Positions 1 through 7,617 of a stretch of 35,507 nucleotides of DNA are shown here, piece after piece; position 1 is the first letter of the stretch, and each line of letters starts with the position of its first letter. The DNA lies in contig DAPR01000068.1 of assembly GCA_002502605.1 (NCBI GenBank), forward strand, positions 1-35,507. The letters are read 5' to 3'. The notes beneath the pieces were generated by a model that made no database searches, had not been told where the DNA came from, and was given only the letters and a program-made list of their open reading frames with translations. The DNA is from Euryarchaeota archaeon UBA258. Lineage in GTDB: Archaea; Thermoplasmatota; Poseidoniia; Poseidoniales; Poseidoniaceae. The position numbers and the translations under genes were made by a program.

Positions 1-2060
1 TCGCAGAATTCAACGAAGTCACAACCGTTCTCAACGCAACGGATGAATTCGGCTGGCATGCAATGCAATTGCTTGGTGCGAACCACTATCAATTTCAAGA
101 AAGCACTTCGTTTTTCGAATCCTTGGGCGACGAAGATGCGGCCATCACTCAAGAGCAGCAAATTGAGCGAACAGCAGCACATGTCGTGCCGTACCTTGAT
201 CTTACACTAAGAGGGGACCACGAATCATTCAGAACGGCGTTTAATCGCCCGGATGATGCAAGCACATTGAGTGATGCGGATGCATATTTACAGGAGAACC
301 TCATCCCAAGTCATTTTTTGAATGAAATAAGCCAAACGACGGCACCATCAGACACCTCCAACTTCAGCACCCAAGACACAGTAAATTGGAGGGTAAATTG
401 GACACTGAGGGACGGTACACCTCCCAACAATGTTTCCAGTTCCTGGTTGATTCAAGTCGAATGCCAAGTCCTCGGGATGCCATCCTTTGATGGAAGTCTT
501 ACCGATGACAAAGAGGCTGAATGCCTGTATCCCATGGCCGATGTGCCACCTGGCGAACAAGTGTTTCAACTGCAGATTCGGGTTGAAGGTGCTCCGATGA
601 CCTTGTACCAACCGTTCAACCGCACTGATGCCCCTCTTCTCTTTACCACCCCAATTCCATCCATCGATGTTGAACAACGAGGTAGCCTGGCGGTCGAAGC
701 AGCGTCCTTTGCGACCGACCCCGATGGTCAGGACGTGCTGTTTGTTGGAGCAGAGTTGATTGGGGGGGCGATTGGTAACTTCTCCATATCTATTGATTCA
801 ACAGGCGAGAGTCTGACCGTAACCCACACCGCTCCGGGGGAGTATGTTGATGGTGCAGATGTGTGGCTTAAGCTGCGAGCAGCTGGCGATGGAGTCATCG
901 ACGAGGGTGAAGTCACCACCAATATTCGAGTCGTTCCAGTGGATGATCCGGTTGTGGTTGATTCCACCGTTCCGATGCAGAACATGGTTGAGGACGGCCC
1001 ATCAACCTCAATCACGCTCAAGGATTTTGTCACAGACCCCGAAGATGAGGAACTCATCGCCAGTGTTTCAGGTCAGACTCAAGGCCTCTATGGGCCGGTC
1101 GAATTCACAATCAGTCAAGGTGTTCTTACCATGACTCCCCGAGAAAACATGCACGGGGCTTCAATTCTCCATTTGTTGGTCAGCGACGGCGTCAACACTC
1201 CAGTGGAACTTGATGTGCCTTTGTACATCGAACCGTTGAATGATCCGTTGACGGTGAACAGCAGCTATTGGAGCATTGAATTGCTTGAAGACGACGCCAT
1301 CGCACTGAACCTTTCTGAAATGGCATGGGACATTGATGGTGATGTCCTCTTCTGGACCATTTCGGACCAATCTGCAAATGTCGACGTGGTTCGCGCTGCT
1401 TCAGAAATCTTGATTTCAGGGGCAATGGATTATTCCGGTTTTGACAACAGCGTTTACCTGAATGTGTCTGATGGGGAAATGACTCATTCTGCTCTTCTAA
1501 ACATCACCGTGCTCCCACAACCCGATGCACCTTTGGTCACCATAAAGGAACTCAATTCTGTCGATGACAGATCAGGAGGCCTCATGTGGTGGGTGTATGA
1601 TCCGGATGGAGCCATTCCATCAGAAGCCAACATATCGGTGAACGGTACAATGTTAGAGAATCTGAGCCATTCATGCAGTTTTGACAGTTCATCTTCAACC
1701 AACAGATGCCTCACATTCATTGAGTACCCTTCTGATGCAAACGGTACGGTGGAGATTCGAGTGGCGGTTATTGATGGAGACTTAGGCATCGAATCGGTGT
1801 CCTACATGAATGTGAATTTGTCTGGAGATTCAACTTCAGCTCCAACCACTTCACAGGGAGAATCGGACGGCAGCACCTATGTCCTTACTGGTGTCGTTTT
1901 GATGTTTGGATTTGTGGTCGTACTCGTGTTGCTTGTGGTCTTGTTTTCTCGTCGTAAAGATGCGACAACCATGGCGCAATTGGTTGAAATGGAAGAAGAA
2001 GTTCCACTCGAAGCGACGAGCAGTGGTGGCTTGTTGGCTCGGGCACAGACCAAAAAATGA
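1..2060 (+). CDS. Membrane-anchored surface protein with cadherin-like repeats, possible hydrolase remnant (5' partial)
   Basis: The reading frame is open to the left edge of the window (from base 3), so the true start lies outside; the ATG at 63 is probably internal. The first ~95 visible residues, including GANHYQF and a helix with HVVPYLDLTLRGD, resemble the C-terminal end of dienelactone-hydrolase/PAF-acetylhydrolase-like alpha/beta hydrolases, where that His would be catalytic; this is from recall of the fold only. Three or four cadherin-like/Ig-like beta repeats follow (DPDGQDV, DPEDEEL, DIDGDVL and DPDGAIP signatures). After a Ser/Thr-rich linker comes one membrane helix (VLMFGFVVVLVLLVVLF) and a short tail starting RRKDA. 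The protein is likely exported with its bulk outside the cell. The stop is 2 bp from the convergent carboxylase gene. The substrate is unknown. Confidence 0.75.
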   Translation, partial: AEFNEVTTVLNATDEFGWHAMQLLGANHYQFQESTSFFESLGDEDAAITQEQQIERTAAHVVPYLDLTLRGDHESFRTAFNRPDDASTLSDADAYLQENLIPSHFLNEISQTTAPSDTSNFSTQDTVNWRVNWTLRDGTPPNNVSSSWLIQVECQVLGMPSFDGSLTDDKEAECLYPMADVPPGEQVFQLQIRVEGAPMTLYQPFNRTDAPLLFTTPIPSIDVEQRGSLAVEAASFATDPDGQDVLFVGAELIGGAIGNFSISIDSTGESLTVTHTAPGEYVDGADVWLKLRAAGDGVIDEGEVTTNIRVVPVDDPVVVDSTVPMQNMVEDGPSTSITLKDFVTDPEDEELIASVSGQTQGLYGPVEFTISQGVLTMTPRENMHGASILHLLVSDGVNTPVELDVPLYIEPLNDPLTVNSSYWSIELLEDDAIALNLSEMAWDIDGDVLFWTISDQSANVDVVRAASEILISGAMDYSGFDNSVYLNVSDGEMTHSALLNITVLPQPDAPLVTIKELNSVDDRSGGLMWWVYDPDGAIPSEANISVNGTMLENLSHSCSFDSSSSTNRCLTFIEYPSDANGTVEIRVAVIDGDLGIESVSYMNVNLSGDSTSAPTTSQGESDGSTYVLTGVVLMFGFVVVLVLLVVLFSRRKDATTMAQLVEMEEEVPLEATSSGGLLARAQTKK

Positions 2061-2062
2061 GT

Positions 2063-3625
2063 TCACAATGGAATGTTTCCATGCTTTTTAGGTGGGCTCC
2101 ATTCGCGCTTTGAGCGCAAAATGTTGAGGGCTCTGCACAATCGAATCCGACTTTCATCAGGCTCGATGACATCGTCCAACCATCCGTTGCGGGCGGCGAC
2201 GTATGGATCTCCGAATTTGGCCTTGTATTCGGCGACCAATTGTTGGCGCACCCCTTCTTTTTCATCATCAGGCACCGCATTGATTTCACGTCTGTGGATG
2301 ATGTTTACCGCTCCATCCGCACCCATCACCGCAAGTTCTGCCGTTGGCCACGCAACGTTGTAATCGCTCTGCAGGTGTTTGCAAGACATCGCAAGGTATG
2401 CCCCGCCGTATGCCTTTCGAGTCACGAGGGTCAATTTCGGTACGGTTGCTTCTGCGTAGGCAAACAACAGTTTAGCACCATGGCGTATGATTCCACCCCA
2501 CTCTTGGACAACGCCCGGCAAGAATCCGGGGACGTCTTCAAACGTGACAAGTGGGATGTTGAAGGCATCGCATGTTCGTATGAAACGGGCGGCTTTGATC
2601 GATGCATCGATGTCTAAACAACCAGCAAGGACCTTTGGTTGGTTGCCTACAACGCCAATCGTCCGTCCTTCAAGGCGCGCGAACCCGATGATGATGTTGT
2701 CTGCATAAGCCTCGAATAATTCAACGAAAATTCCATCGTCCACAATTTCTTCAACGACTTTCACCATGTCGTATGGTTTGTTTGGATTATCGGGGACGAG
2801 AGTTTCGAGGATGGTGTTCTTGCGGTCTTTTGGATCCGCAGTTTCTTCCACTGGTGGGTCTGCCATGTTATGGTCGGGCAGGTAGGAAAGAATCTCCGCT
2901 GCAAGCGTGCATGCGTCTTCCTCATCGGATGCAATCATACAGGCAATTCCTGATCGTGAGGCATGGAGGTTCGCACCACCGAGGCCGGCAGCATCCACCT
3001 CGCCATCGATGACCTCAGGTGTTTCCAGAGGTGAGGAAAGGAACAATTGCCCGTGTTCTTCGCCCAAGATGGTGAAATCAGCAAGGCTTGCTGCAAGCGC
3101 TGAGACGCCAACAACCGGTCCAAGCACCAACGAGATCATCGGCACACGGCCACTGCACTGGACCAGCCGGTCGAGCAACTCGCCCGTGCCTGCGAGTGCA
3201 GAGATTCCATCGTGAGCGCGTTGTCCGCCGCCGTCCCAAAGGCCGATGATTGGCGCTTTGACACGTTCAGCCATCTCGACAACTTTAGCGATTTTTTTAG
3301 CGTGCATTTCGCCCATGCTTCCGCCGTGAACACTGAAATCTTGGGCAAAGCAGTACACGCGACGTCCATCGATGGTCCCATGGCCCGCGACGACACCATC
3401 GCCAAGGGTGTGATGAAGGAACATGCCGTTGTCGGTGGTGCGGTGGGTGACAAATGAATCCAGTTCGATGAATGAGTCTTCATCAAGCAACATACGGACA
3501 CGGTCTCGAGCTGTTCCACGGCCACTGGCGCGGATGGCTTCTTGACGCTTCAGACCGCCACCAAGGCGCGCTTGTTCACGCTTGTATTGGAGGTCTTCGA
3601 GACGCTCACTCGAGTTGCCTGCCAT
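2063..3625 (-). CDS. Acyl-CoA carboxylase carboxyltransferase (beta) subunit, PccB/MmdA-like
   Basis: This 520-residue protein has the usual length and two crotonase-like halves of acetyl/propionyl-CoA carboxylase beta subunits, which move CO2 from carboxybiotin to an acyl-CoA. The N-half shows FAQDFSVHGGSMGEMHAKKI, as in the family. The C-half shows FEDVPGFLPG, RKAYGGAYLAM (residues 403-413) and WPTAELAVMGADGAV. Two N-half motifs deviate: the usual SGGARIQEG region reads GGGQRAHDG, and the oxyanion loop normally written GPCAGGA reads GPVVGVS (169-175), with Val174 in place of one Gly. The residue after AYGGAY, which affects acyl chain choice in actinobacterial enzymes, is Leu rather than Asp. 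The ATG follows a GGAAGGTG stretch. It lies 37 bp downstream of gatD on the same strand. No biotin carboxylase or biotin carrier gene is present in the window, so the acyl-CoA substrate cannot be fixed. Confidence 0.88.
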   Translation of the reverse strand: MAGNSSERLEDLQYKREQARLGGGLKRQEAIRASGRGTARDRVRMLLDEDSFIELDSFVTHRTTDNGMFLHHTLGDGVVAGHGTIDGRRVYCFAQDFSVHGGSMGEMHAKKIAKVVEMAERVKAPIIGLWDGGGQRAHDGISALAGTGELLDRLVQCSGRVPMISLVLGPVVGVSALAASLADFTILGEEHGQLFLSSPLETPEVIDGEVDAAGLGGANLHASRSGIACMIASDEEDACTLAAEILSYLPDHNMADPPVEETADPKDRKNTILETLVPDNPNKPYDMVKVVEEIVDDGIFVELFEAYADNIIIGFARLEGRTIGVVGNQPKVLAGCLDIDASIKAARFIRTCDAFNIPLVTFEDVPGFLPGVVQEWGGIIRHGAKLLFAYAEATVPKLTLVTRKAYGGAYLAMSCKHLQSDYNVAWPTAELAVMGADGAVNIIHRREINAVPDDEKEGVRQQLVAEYKAKFGDPYVAARNGWLDDVIEPDESRIRLCRALNILRSKREWSPPKKHGNIPL

Positions 3626-3662
3626 GCACCTTCCACTCCGTCACGGTTTTTCATTAGAACGC

Positions 3663-5018
3663 TCAAGACATGAGGTCATTGCGGTTCTCGCCACACAAGT
3701 CTGCGGCAATTGCGTCGCCCACAGTCATCGATGTTGATAGAGCCCAATGGACTTTGACAATCATGGTCTCAGGTGTTGCCACACTTCCATGGCCAATCAA
3801 GCCCATGTCCATTTGTTTCCTTCCCTTTGAATAGACGTTCATGTCGATTGGACCATTGATGCACTGCGATGTGACGACGATTGGAATTTCCCTGTTGACG
3901 CATCGAGTTAATGTGCGCCAAACCTTTGTGTTTTCAGGTGCGTCTTTGCCGGGGTCCTCAATCGGAAGATGGCCAAGACCGGTTCCGTGAACGACAATGG
4001 CTTGAACCCCGCTTTGAACCACAGCTTCAATGTGTTCAGCATGCAACCAAGGTCCTGCGGTAAATTGCGCGATTCGAACTCCAGTTTCGTAAGCGTCCGG
4101 GCGTTCTGTCGTTAAGCGGTGAGTTTCGCTCGCCAACACATCGCTGTAGCGTGCATTGAGGGTATGAGTCAGGGTACCATTGTCAATGTGAACTGCACCG
4201 AGTTGCTCACAATTCACTGGCTGGAATGCATCCCTTCGCGATGAATGCATTTTTCTTGCCCCAGTGCCGGGCAAAACCGCACATGAACCATCATGTGGCC
4301 CCGCATGCATCACCACGACCGTTGAATCTCCAACCGTGCCAGTGGGTTTGGGTGCGTTTGCAGCCCAATGGACCGCACAAAGGAGGTTTTCAGCGGCGTC
4401 GGACGAACCCCGATCCGAGGAACGCTGTGAACCCACGAAGGCGATGGTCCCCGGTGACTTTCCTCCTCGACCAGCCCAAGCCATGCCGACAGCGGCTGAT
4501 GTGATGTGGAGTGTGTCGGTTCCGTGGGTGACCACCACTCCGTCACAGCCGTCATCGAAGGCTTTCTTCGAGGCTTTGACGATGGCGTTCCAGTGCTGTG
4601 GTCGGATGTCATCGCTGAACATGTTGCCCAACTTTACGGCTTCAATTTGAGCGATGGATGCAAGTTCTGGCAGGCTTGCGACCAGTTCTTCAGGTTCAAA
4701 CCGAGCGACGACTGCCCCGGTGGCATAGTCCACTTTCGAGGCGATTGTACCGCCAGTGTGAAGGATTCGAATTCGTGGAAGATCGGTTGATGATTCAACG
4801 CCCTCTTGCTGGGTTGCTGGGATGGGATTATGTCCCCCGATCACGGTAACGGAGTGAATCGACTCAAGCGGGTAACTTGCATTATACCCGTTCGCCAGTT
4901 TGAGTGTGATATGGGAGCGTGCCGCTGGATGGAGGACGATGCCCTCAAGCACAGTCTTCCCATTGTGACTTTCAACCTCGAGGTTTACCCTTTGGCCTGG
5001 ACTTGGAACTTCAACCAT
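3663..5018 (-). CDS. gatD: Glutamyl-tRNA(Gln) amidotransferase subunit D
   Basis: GatD is the asparaginase-like subunit of archaeal GatDE. It releases ammonia from glutamine or asparagine so that GatE can convert Glu-tRNA(Gln) to Gln-tRNA(Gln). An N-terminal beta-barrel domain of ~65 residues precedes the AnsA-like domain, as in GatD and unlike free asparaginases. The catalytic signatures are TGGTIAS (about residues 88-94) and VVTHGTDT (about 162-169), plus GSQRSSDRGSSDAAENL. The frame continues upstream to a TTG at 5057, but the ATG at 5018 is preferred because GGGAG sits 4 nt before it. That gives 451 residues, close to the family norm. gatE is not in the window. The neighbouring tRNA-Met gene upstream and carboxylase gene downstream are on the same strand. 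Confidence 0.93.
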   Translation of the reverse strand: MVEVPSPGQRVNLEVESHNGKTVLEGIVLHPAARSHITLKLANGYNASYPLESIHSVTVIGGHNPIPATQQEGVESSTDLPRIRILHTGGTIASKVDYATGAVVARFEPEELVASLPELASIAQIEAVKLGNMFSDDIRPQHWNAIVKASKKAFDDGCDGVVVTHGTDTLHITSAAVGMAWAGRGGKSPGTIAFVGSQRSSDRGSSDAAENLLCAVHWAANAPKPTGTVGDSTVVVMHAGPHDGSCAVLPGTGARKMHSSRRDAFQPVNCEQLGAVHIDNGTLTHTLNARYSDVLASETHRLTTERPDAYETGVRIAQFTAGPWLHAEHIEAVVQSGVQAIVVHGTGLGHLPIEDPGKDAPENTKVWRTLTRCVNREIPIVVTSQCINGPIDMNVYSKGRKQMDMGLIGHGSVATPETMIVKVHWALSTSMTVGDAIAADLCGENRNDLMS

Positions 5019-5022
5019 GAAT

Positions 5023-5027
5023 CTCCC
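5023..5027 (-). promoter_or_regulatory. Shine-Dalgarno that fixes the gatD start
   Basis: On the minus strand GGGAG lies 4 nt upstream of the ATG at 5018. No comparable site precedes the in-frame TTG at 5057 or GTG at 5042, so the shorter GatD is chosen. Confidence 0.6.
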
Positions 5028-5113
5028 AGCGGTCGAGAGCACATCAAGGGTTCGCAAATCGCCTTTCCAGTAAACCGTTTATCGAGCGTGTACGCAAGGC
5101 TACAGGATTGTTT

Positions 5114-5243
5114 TGGTGCCGGGAGCGGGGCTTGAACCCGCGACCTTCGGATGTCTCAGACACCACAAGGGGTTTGCACGTCATACGAATGCCTTGAAGG
5201 CTGCCCTATGAGTCCGACGCGCCACCAACTACGCCACCCCGGC
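5114..5243 (-). tRNA. Elongator tRNA-Met (CAU) with 54-nt intron and encoded CCA
   Basis: Read on the minus strand, the 5' exon (5243-5207) gives acceptor GCCGGGG, D-stem GCGU/GGCGC region, anticodon stem UCGGA and loop CUCAUA with anticodon CAU at 5210-5208. The 3' exon (5152-5114) gives A38, stem UCCGA, variable AGGUC, T-arm GCGGG-UUCAAGC-CCCGC, acceptor UCCCGGC, discriminator A and an encoded CCA. All stems pair; the last acceptor pair is G-U. The anticodon stem lacks the three G-C pairs typical of initiators and the acceptor begins G1-C72, so an elongator Met is favoured. A tRNA-Ile2 with a modified CAU anticodon cannot be fully excluded. The gene lies just upstream of gatD on the same strand. 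Confidence 0.93.
5153..5206 (-). other. Archaeal tRNA intron at position 37/38 (bulge-helix-bulge)
   Basis: The 54-nt intron interrupts the anticodon loop between A37 and A38. A canonical bulge-helix-bulge can be drawn: loop bases CUCA (32-35) pair with UGAG near the intron 3' end, forming the central 4-bp helix. It is flanked by 3-nt bulges UA^G and AC^A, cut after the second base, and an outer helix GGCA/UGUC. This matches the substrate of the archaeal splicing endonuclease. Confidence 0.88.
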
Positions 5244-5332
5244 TTGGTTCCCCCGTGCCGCCTTCCCCCTTTGAAGCATACGGCCGTTTCTCTATGGCTG
5301 TTCGACCGTAGCCTTCATTCACTTCACGCCAT

Positions 5333-5338
5333 AGGAGG
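5333..5338 (+). promoter_or_regulatory. Strong Shine-Dalgarno (AGGAGG) for the membrane protein gene
   Basis: AGGAGG sits 4 nt before the ATG at 5343. It rules out the longer reading that would overlap the tRNA gene. Confidence 0.7.
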
Positions 5339-5342
5339 GGCT

Positions 5343-6266
5343 ATGGTGGACATCAACACTGCAATGGCCGCAGCCTCTGCAGAGCAAAAGCGAAGGTCCT
5401 CTGATGGCAACCAGGAGCGTAAAAAAAGACGCACTGGTAAGGACATGGGCATTGAGGCGTTCGATCCGGTGACCTACGTTGCCAAAGAACGAGCGGACAC
5501 CGCATCCATGTGGCTGGTTTTCACATTCTCAACCGTCGTTACCTTGCTCATGCGGTATGTTTTGATGCCGTCCACCGACCAAGAAAAATCGGATATTTTG
5601 TACCTTTTGCCACTGGCTCTCATCGTTTTGATTCCACAGGTTCACCGCATGGTTATGCCAGAGAGGTTCATGGAACATTACACCAAAGGCACTTGGTTCA
5701 AATCTGGTTTCCTTCACATGTTCACCTTCCTCGCGCTTTCCTTTATGCTCGTCAATCCGCCACTGGGCGATGTTGTTGCTCCGCAACTTGCAAGCCAATG
5801 GACCATTGTAACCGATGACGGAGAATCCCTCGTGTACGCTGACGACAATGGAAAGGATGGTGTCATCACTTGGACCGTCCCAAGAGATGCTTCGCTGCAA
5901 GGCGAAGTCTGGTTGCTGTTCGGCCTTGCAGACAACGTTAATTCAGACGGAGCAACGGTGACGGTTGAGTTGAATAACAACAACGTCGACAACCTTGAAC
6001 TTCCTTCGAACGATTCCTTCTGGGACACAAATGAGGTCCGAATTAACGAAGGCCGTACGGCAAACAATCGCTCAGCACCAAACTTGCTCCCTCACGGAGA
6101 CAGCGATCAACCATTCGCAATCCTTCTTTCTGGGACGGGGTTGAACGTAGGTGTGCATGACATCACTGTCCTCATCTCTGAAGATGGAGATCCGTGGGTG
6201 AACACACGCGAGTACAAGTGGACCCTACGCATTGTCGAAGAGTTGCCCGAAAGCGACGCTTCATGA
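5343..6266 (+). CDS. Three-helix membrane protein with C-terminal beta-rich domain, function unknown
   Basis: I do not recognise a family. The 307-residue protein has a charged N-terminus with a basic patch (KKRRTGKD region, residues 27-34). Three predicted membrane helices follow at about 55-75, 84-105 and 121-139. A polar domain of ~160 residues comes next, rich in Asn/Asp/Thr and alternating hydrophobics (for example GEVWLLFGLADNVNSDG), that looks like a beta-sandwich outside the membrane. The ATG is chosen because AGGAGG lies 4 nt upstream; the frame stays open further 5' but would run through the tRNA gene. It is transcribed divergently from tRNA-Met and convergently with rfcS. Confidence 0.8.
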   Translation: MVDINTAMAAASAEQKRRSSDGNQERKKRRTGKDMGIEAFDPVTYVAKERADTASMWLVFTFSTVVTLLMRYVLMPSTDQEKSDILYLLPLALIVLIPQVHRMVMPERFMEHYTKGTWFKSGFLHMFTFLALSFMLVNPPLGDVVAPQLASQWTIVTDDGESLVYADDNGKDGVITWTVPRDASLQGEVWLLFGLADNVNSDGATVTVELNNNNVDNLELPSNDSFWDTNEVRINEGRTANNRSAPNLLPHGDSDQPFAILLSGTGLNVGVHDITVLISEDGDPWVNTREYKWTLRIVEELPESDAS

Positions 6267-6503
6267 AAGTAAATCACCATGCGCTAGCATGATGGTTGAC
6301 AGCAGCTTTGAGATTCGATGCACGTCGTATTGTTCACGGGTTCTCCTTGCAATGGAGTGGCGCCTGATTGCCCGAATAAAGGGTGCAGCGGGCGTCCAAC
6401 AAAGAGCGTCGAGCAAATGCGATGTGGTGGTGGTCATGGTGTTGGGTGGGATGCGCCTACCCTGTTCTTTTCATTCACCCATGAACTGAAAGTGAAAGTG
6501 AAA

Positions 6504-7457
6504 TCAACGAAGGTGAGTGACAAGCCGTGCGGTCAAAGCATCGAGTTGTATTTGCTCTCCGCCACCTTCGACCAACCTGTATTCAACTTCAGCCATCCAC
6601 TCTGTGATGTCCAATTTTGCGTCTTCGTTGAGGAAATCAGCAGTGTACAACTCACGGTGCAATTGATTGACAAAGTCGGTACCTGCTAGGCCATAACGAT
6701 CCAAGAGTTCACGCAACCGTCGGCGAGCAGCATGGAATCCGTCGTCCCTGCACGCCATGAGGTATTGGTGGAGGGCTTCAGGTGGAGCGGTTGCAGAAGT
6801 TTCGTAGATGAGGTCACGCGTGATGTGCATGTTGATTGCAGCTGAGACTTGCAATGCAGTCAGTGCCTTCCGAAGATCGCCTTGTGAGATCCGGGTCAGT
6901 GCATCCCCTGCATCTTCCTCGAGCGTGACGCCTTCAAGTCCTGCAACATGGTGGACTTGAGCGTTGACATCCGCATCTGAGAGAGGTCGAAAGCGAAACA
7001 CTGCGCATCGGGATTGAATCGGTTCAATAATTTTCGATGAATAATTGCACGAGAGAATGAATCTGCATGTCTCGGCGTACTGTTCCATGATTCTTCGCAA
7101 CGCACCTTGAGCATCGTTGGTGAGGGCATCGGCTTCATCCAAGAAGATAATTTTGAATTCAGCACCGCCGTAAGGCGATGTGCGGGCAAATTGTTTGACT
7201 TTGGTTCGAATGCTTTCCAGTTTTCGTTCATCGGAAGCGTTCATTTCAAGCAAGTTCCGTCGATACTCTTCACCGAACACGTCCTTTGTCAATGCCATAG
7301 CGGCGGTTGTCTTGCCAGTTCCTGGAGGGCCGGCAAACAAGAGGTGGGGAAATTCCTTCTTTTCGGAATACACAGTGAGCCTTTCGACGACGGCGTGTTG
7401 GCCACGAATTTCGCTCACCGCTTGAGGACGATGACGCTCAACCCAAAGTTCGCTCAT
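6504..7457 (-). CDS. rfcS: Replication factor C small subunit (clamp loader)
   Basis: This AAA+ ATPase is a clamp-loader subunit that opens and loads PCNA on primed DNA. The protein opens MSELWVERHRPQ, the standard RFC start. It carries Walker A GPPGTGKT (residues 43-50), Walker B with the DEAD box (LDEADAL, about 106-112), sensor-1 region RFILSCNYSSKI and the arginine-finger motif SRC (149-151). A C-terminal collar domain follows, and 317 residues is normal for archaeal RFC-S. The frame extends to a GTG at 7496, but the extra 13 residues are not RFC-like. No clear Shine-Dalgarno precedes the ATG. The RFC large subunit is not in the window. It is transcribed divergently from the giant surface-protein gene. 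Confidence 0.95.
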   Translation of the reverse strand: MSELWVERHRPQAVSEIRGQHAVVERLTVYSEKKEFPHLLFAGPPGTGKTTAAMALTKDVFGEEYRRNLLEMNASDERKLESIRTKVKQFARTSPYGGAEFKIIFLDEADALTNDAQGALRRIMEQYAETCRFILSCNYSSKIIEPIQSRCAVFRFRPLSDADVNAQVHHVAGLEGVTLEEDAGDALTRISQGDLRKALTALQVSAAINMHITRDLIYETSATAPPEALHQYLMACRDDGFHAARRRLRELLDRYGLAGTDFVNQLHRELYTADFLNEDAKLDITEWMAEVEYRLVEGGGEQIQLDALTARLVTHLR

Positions 7458-7605
7458 GCCTTGCTCTTGATGGCGAGCGCCCTTCAACATTCGCACGCTT
7501 TAGAACGGCTTTTCCCATCCCAAAAAACAGGCAAATTCCTCCATTTCAGAACTCCCTTAGGATGGCGTTGAAGCGAAAAGACAGTATATGGAGCAGTTCG
7601 TCACC

Positions 7606-7612
7606 GGAGTGA
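7606..7612 (+). promoter_or_regulatory. Shine-Dalgarno for the giant surface protein
   Basis: GGAGTGA lies 5 nt before the ATG at 7618. It places the start directly ahead of the signal peptide rather than at the ATG at 7588. Confidence 0.55.
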
Positions 7613-7617
7613 GTCCC

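Noticed and set aside
5151..5342. 64-codon N-terminal extension of the three-helix membrane protein
   Set aside because: It would run through the tRNA-Met gene on the other strand, and AGGAGG sits right before the ATG at 5343.
6267..6503. Small ORFs or RNA in the 237-bp gap between convergent genes
   Set aside because: Candidate frames have no ribosome site, no domain and atypical composition; no tRNA-like fold or strong hairpin seen.
7584..7590. GTATATG as a TATA box for the giant gene
   Set aside because: It is only ~30 nt before the start codon, which would leave no room for the clear Shine-Dalgarno at 7606-7612 in the leader, and the match is weak.
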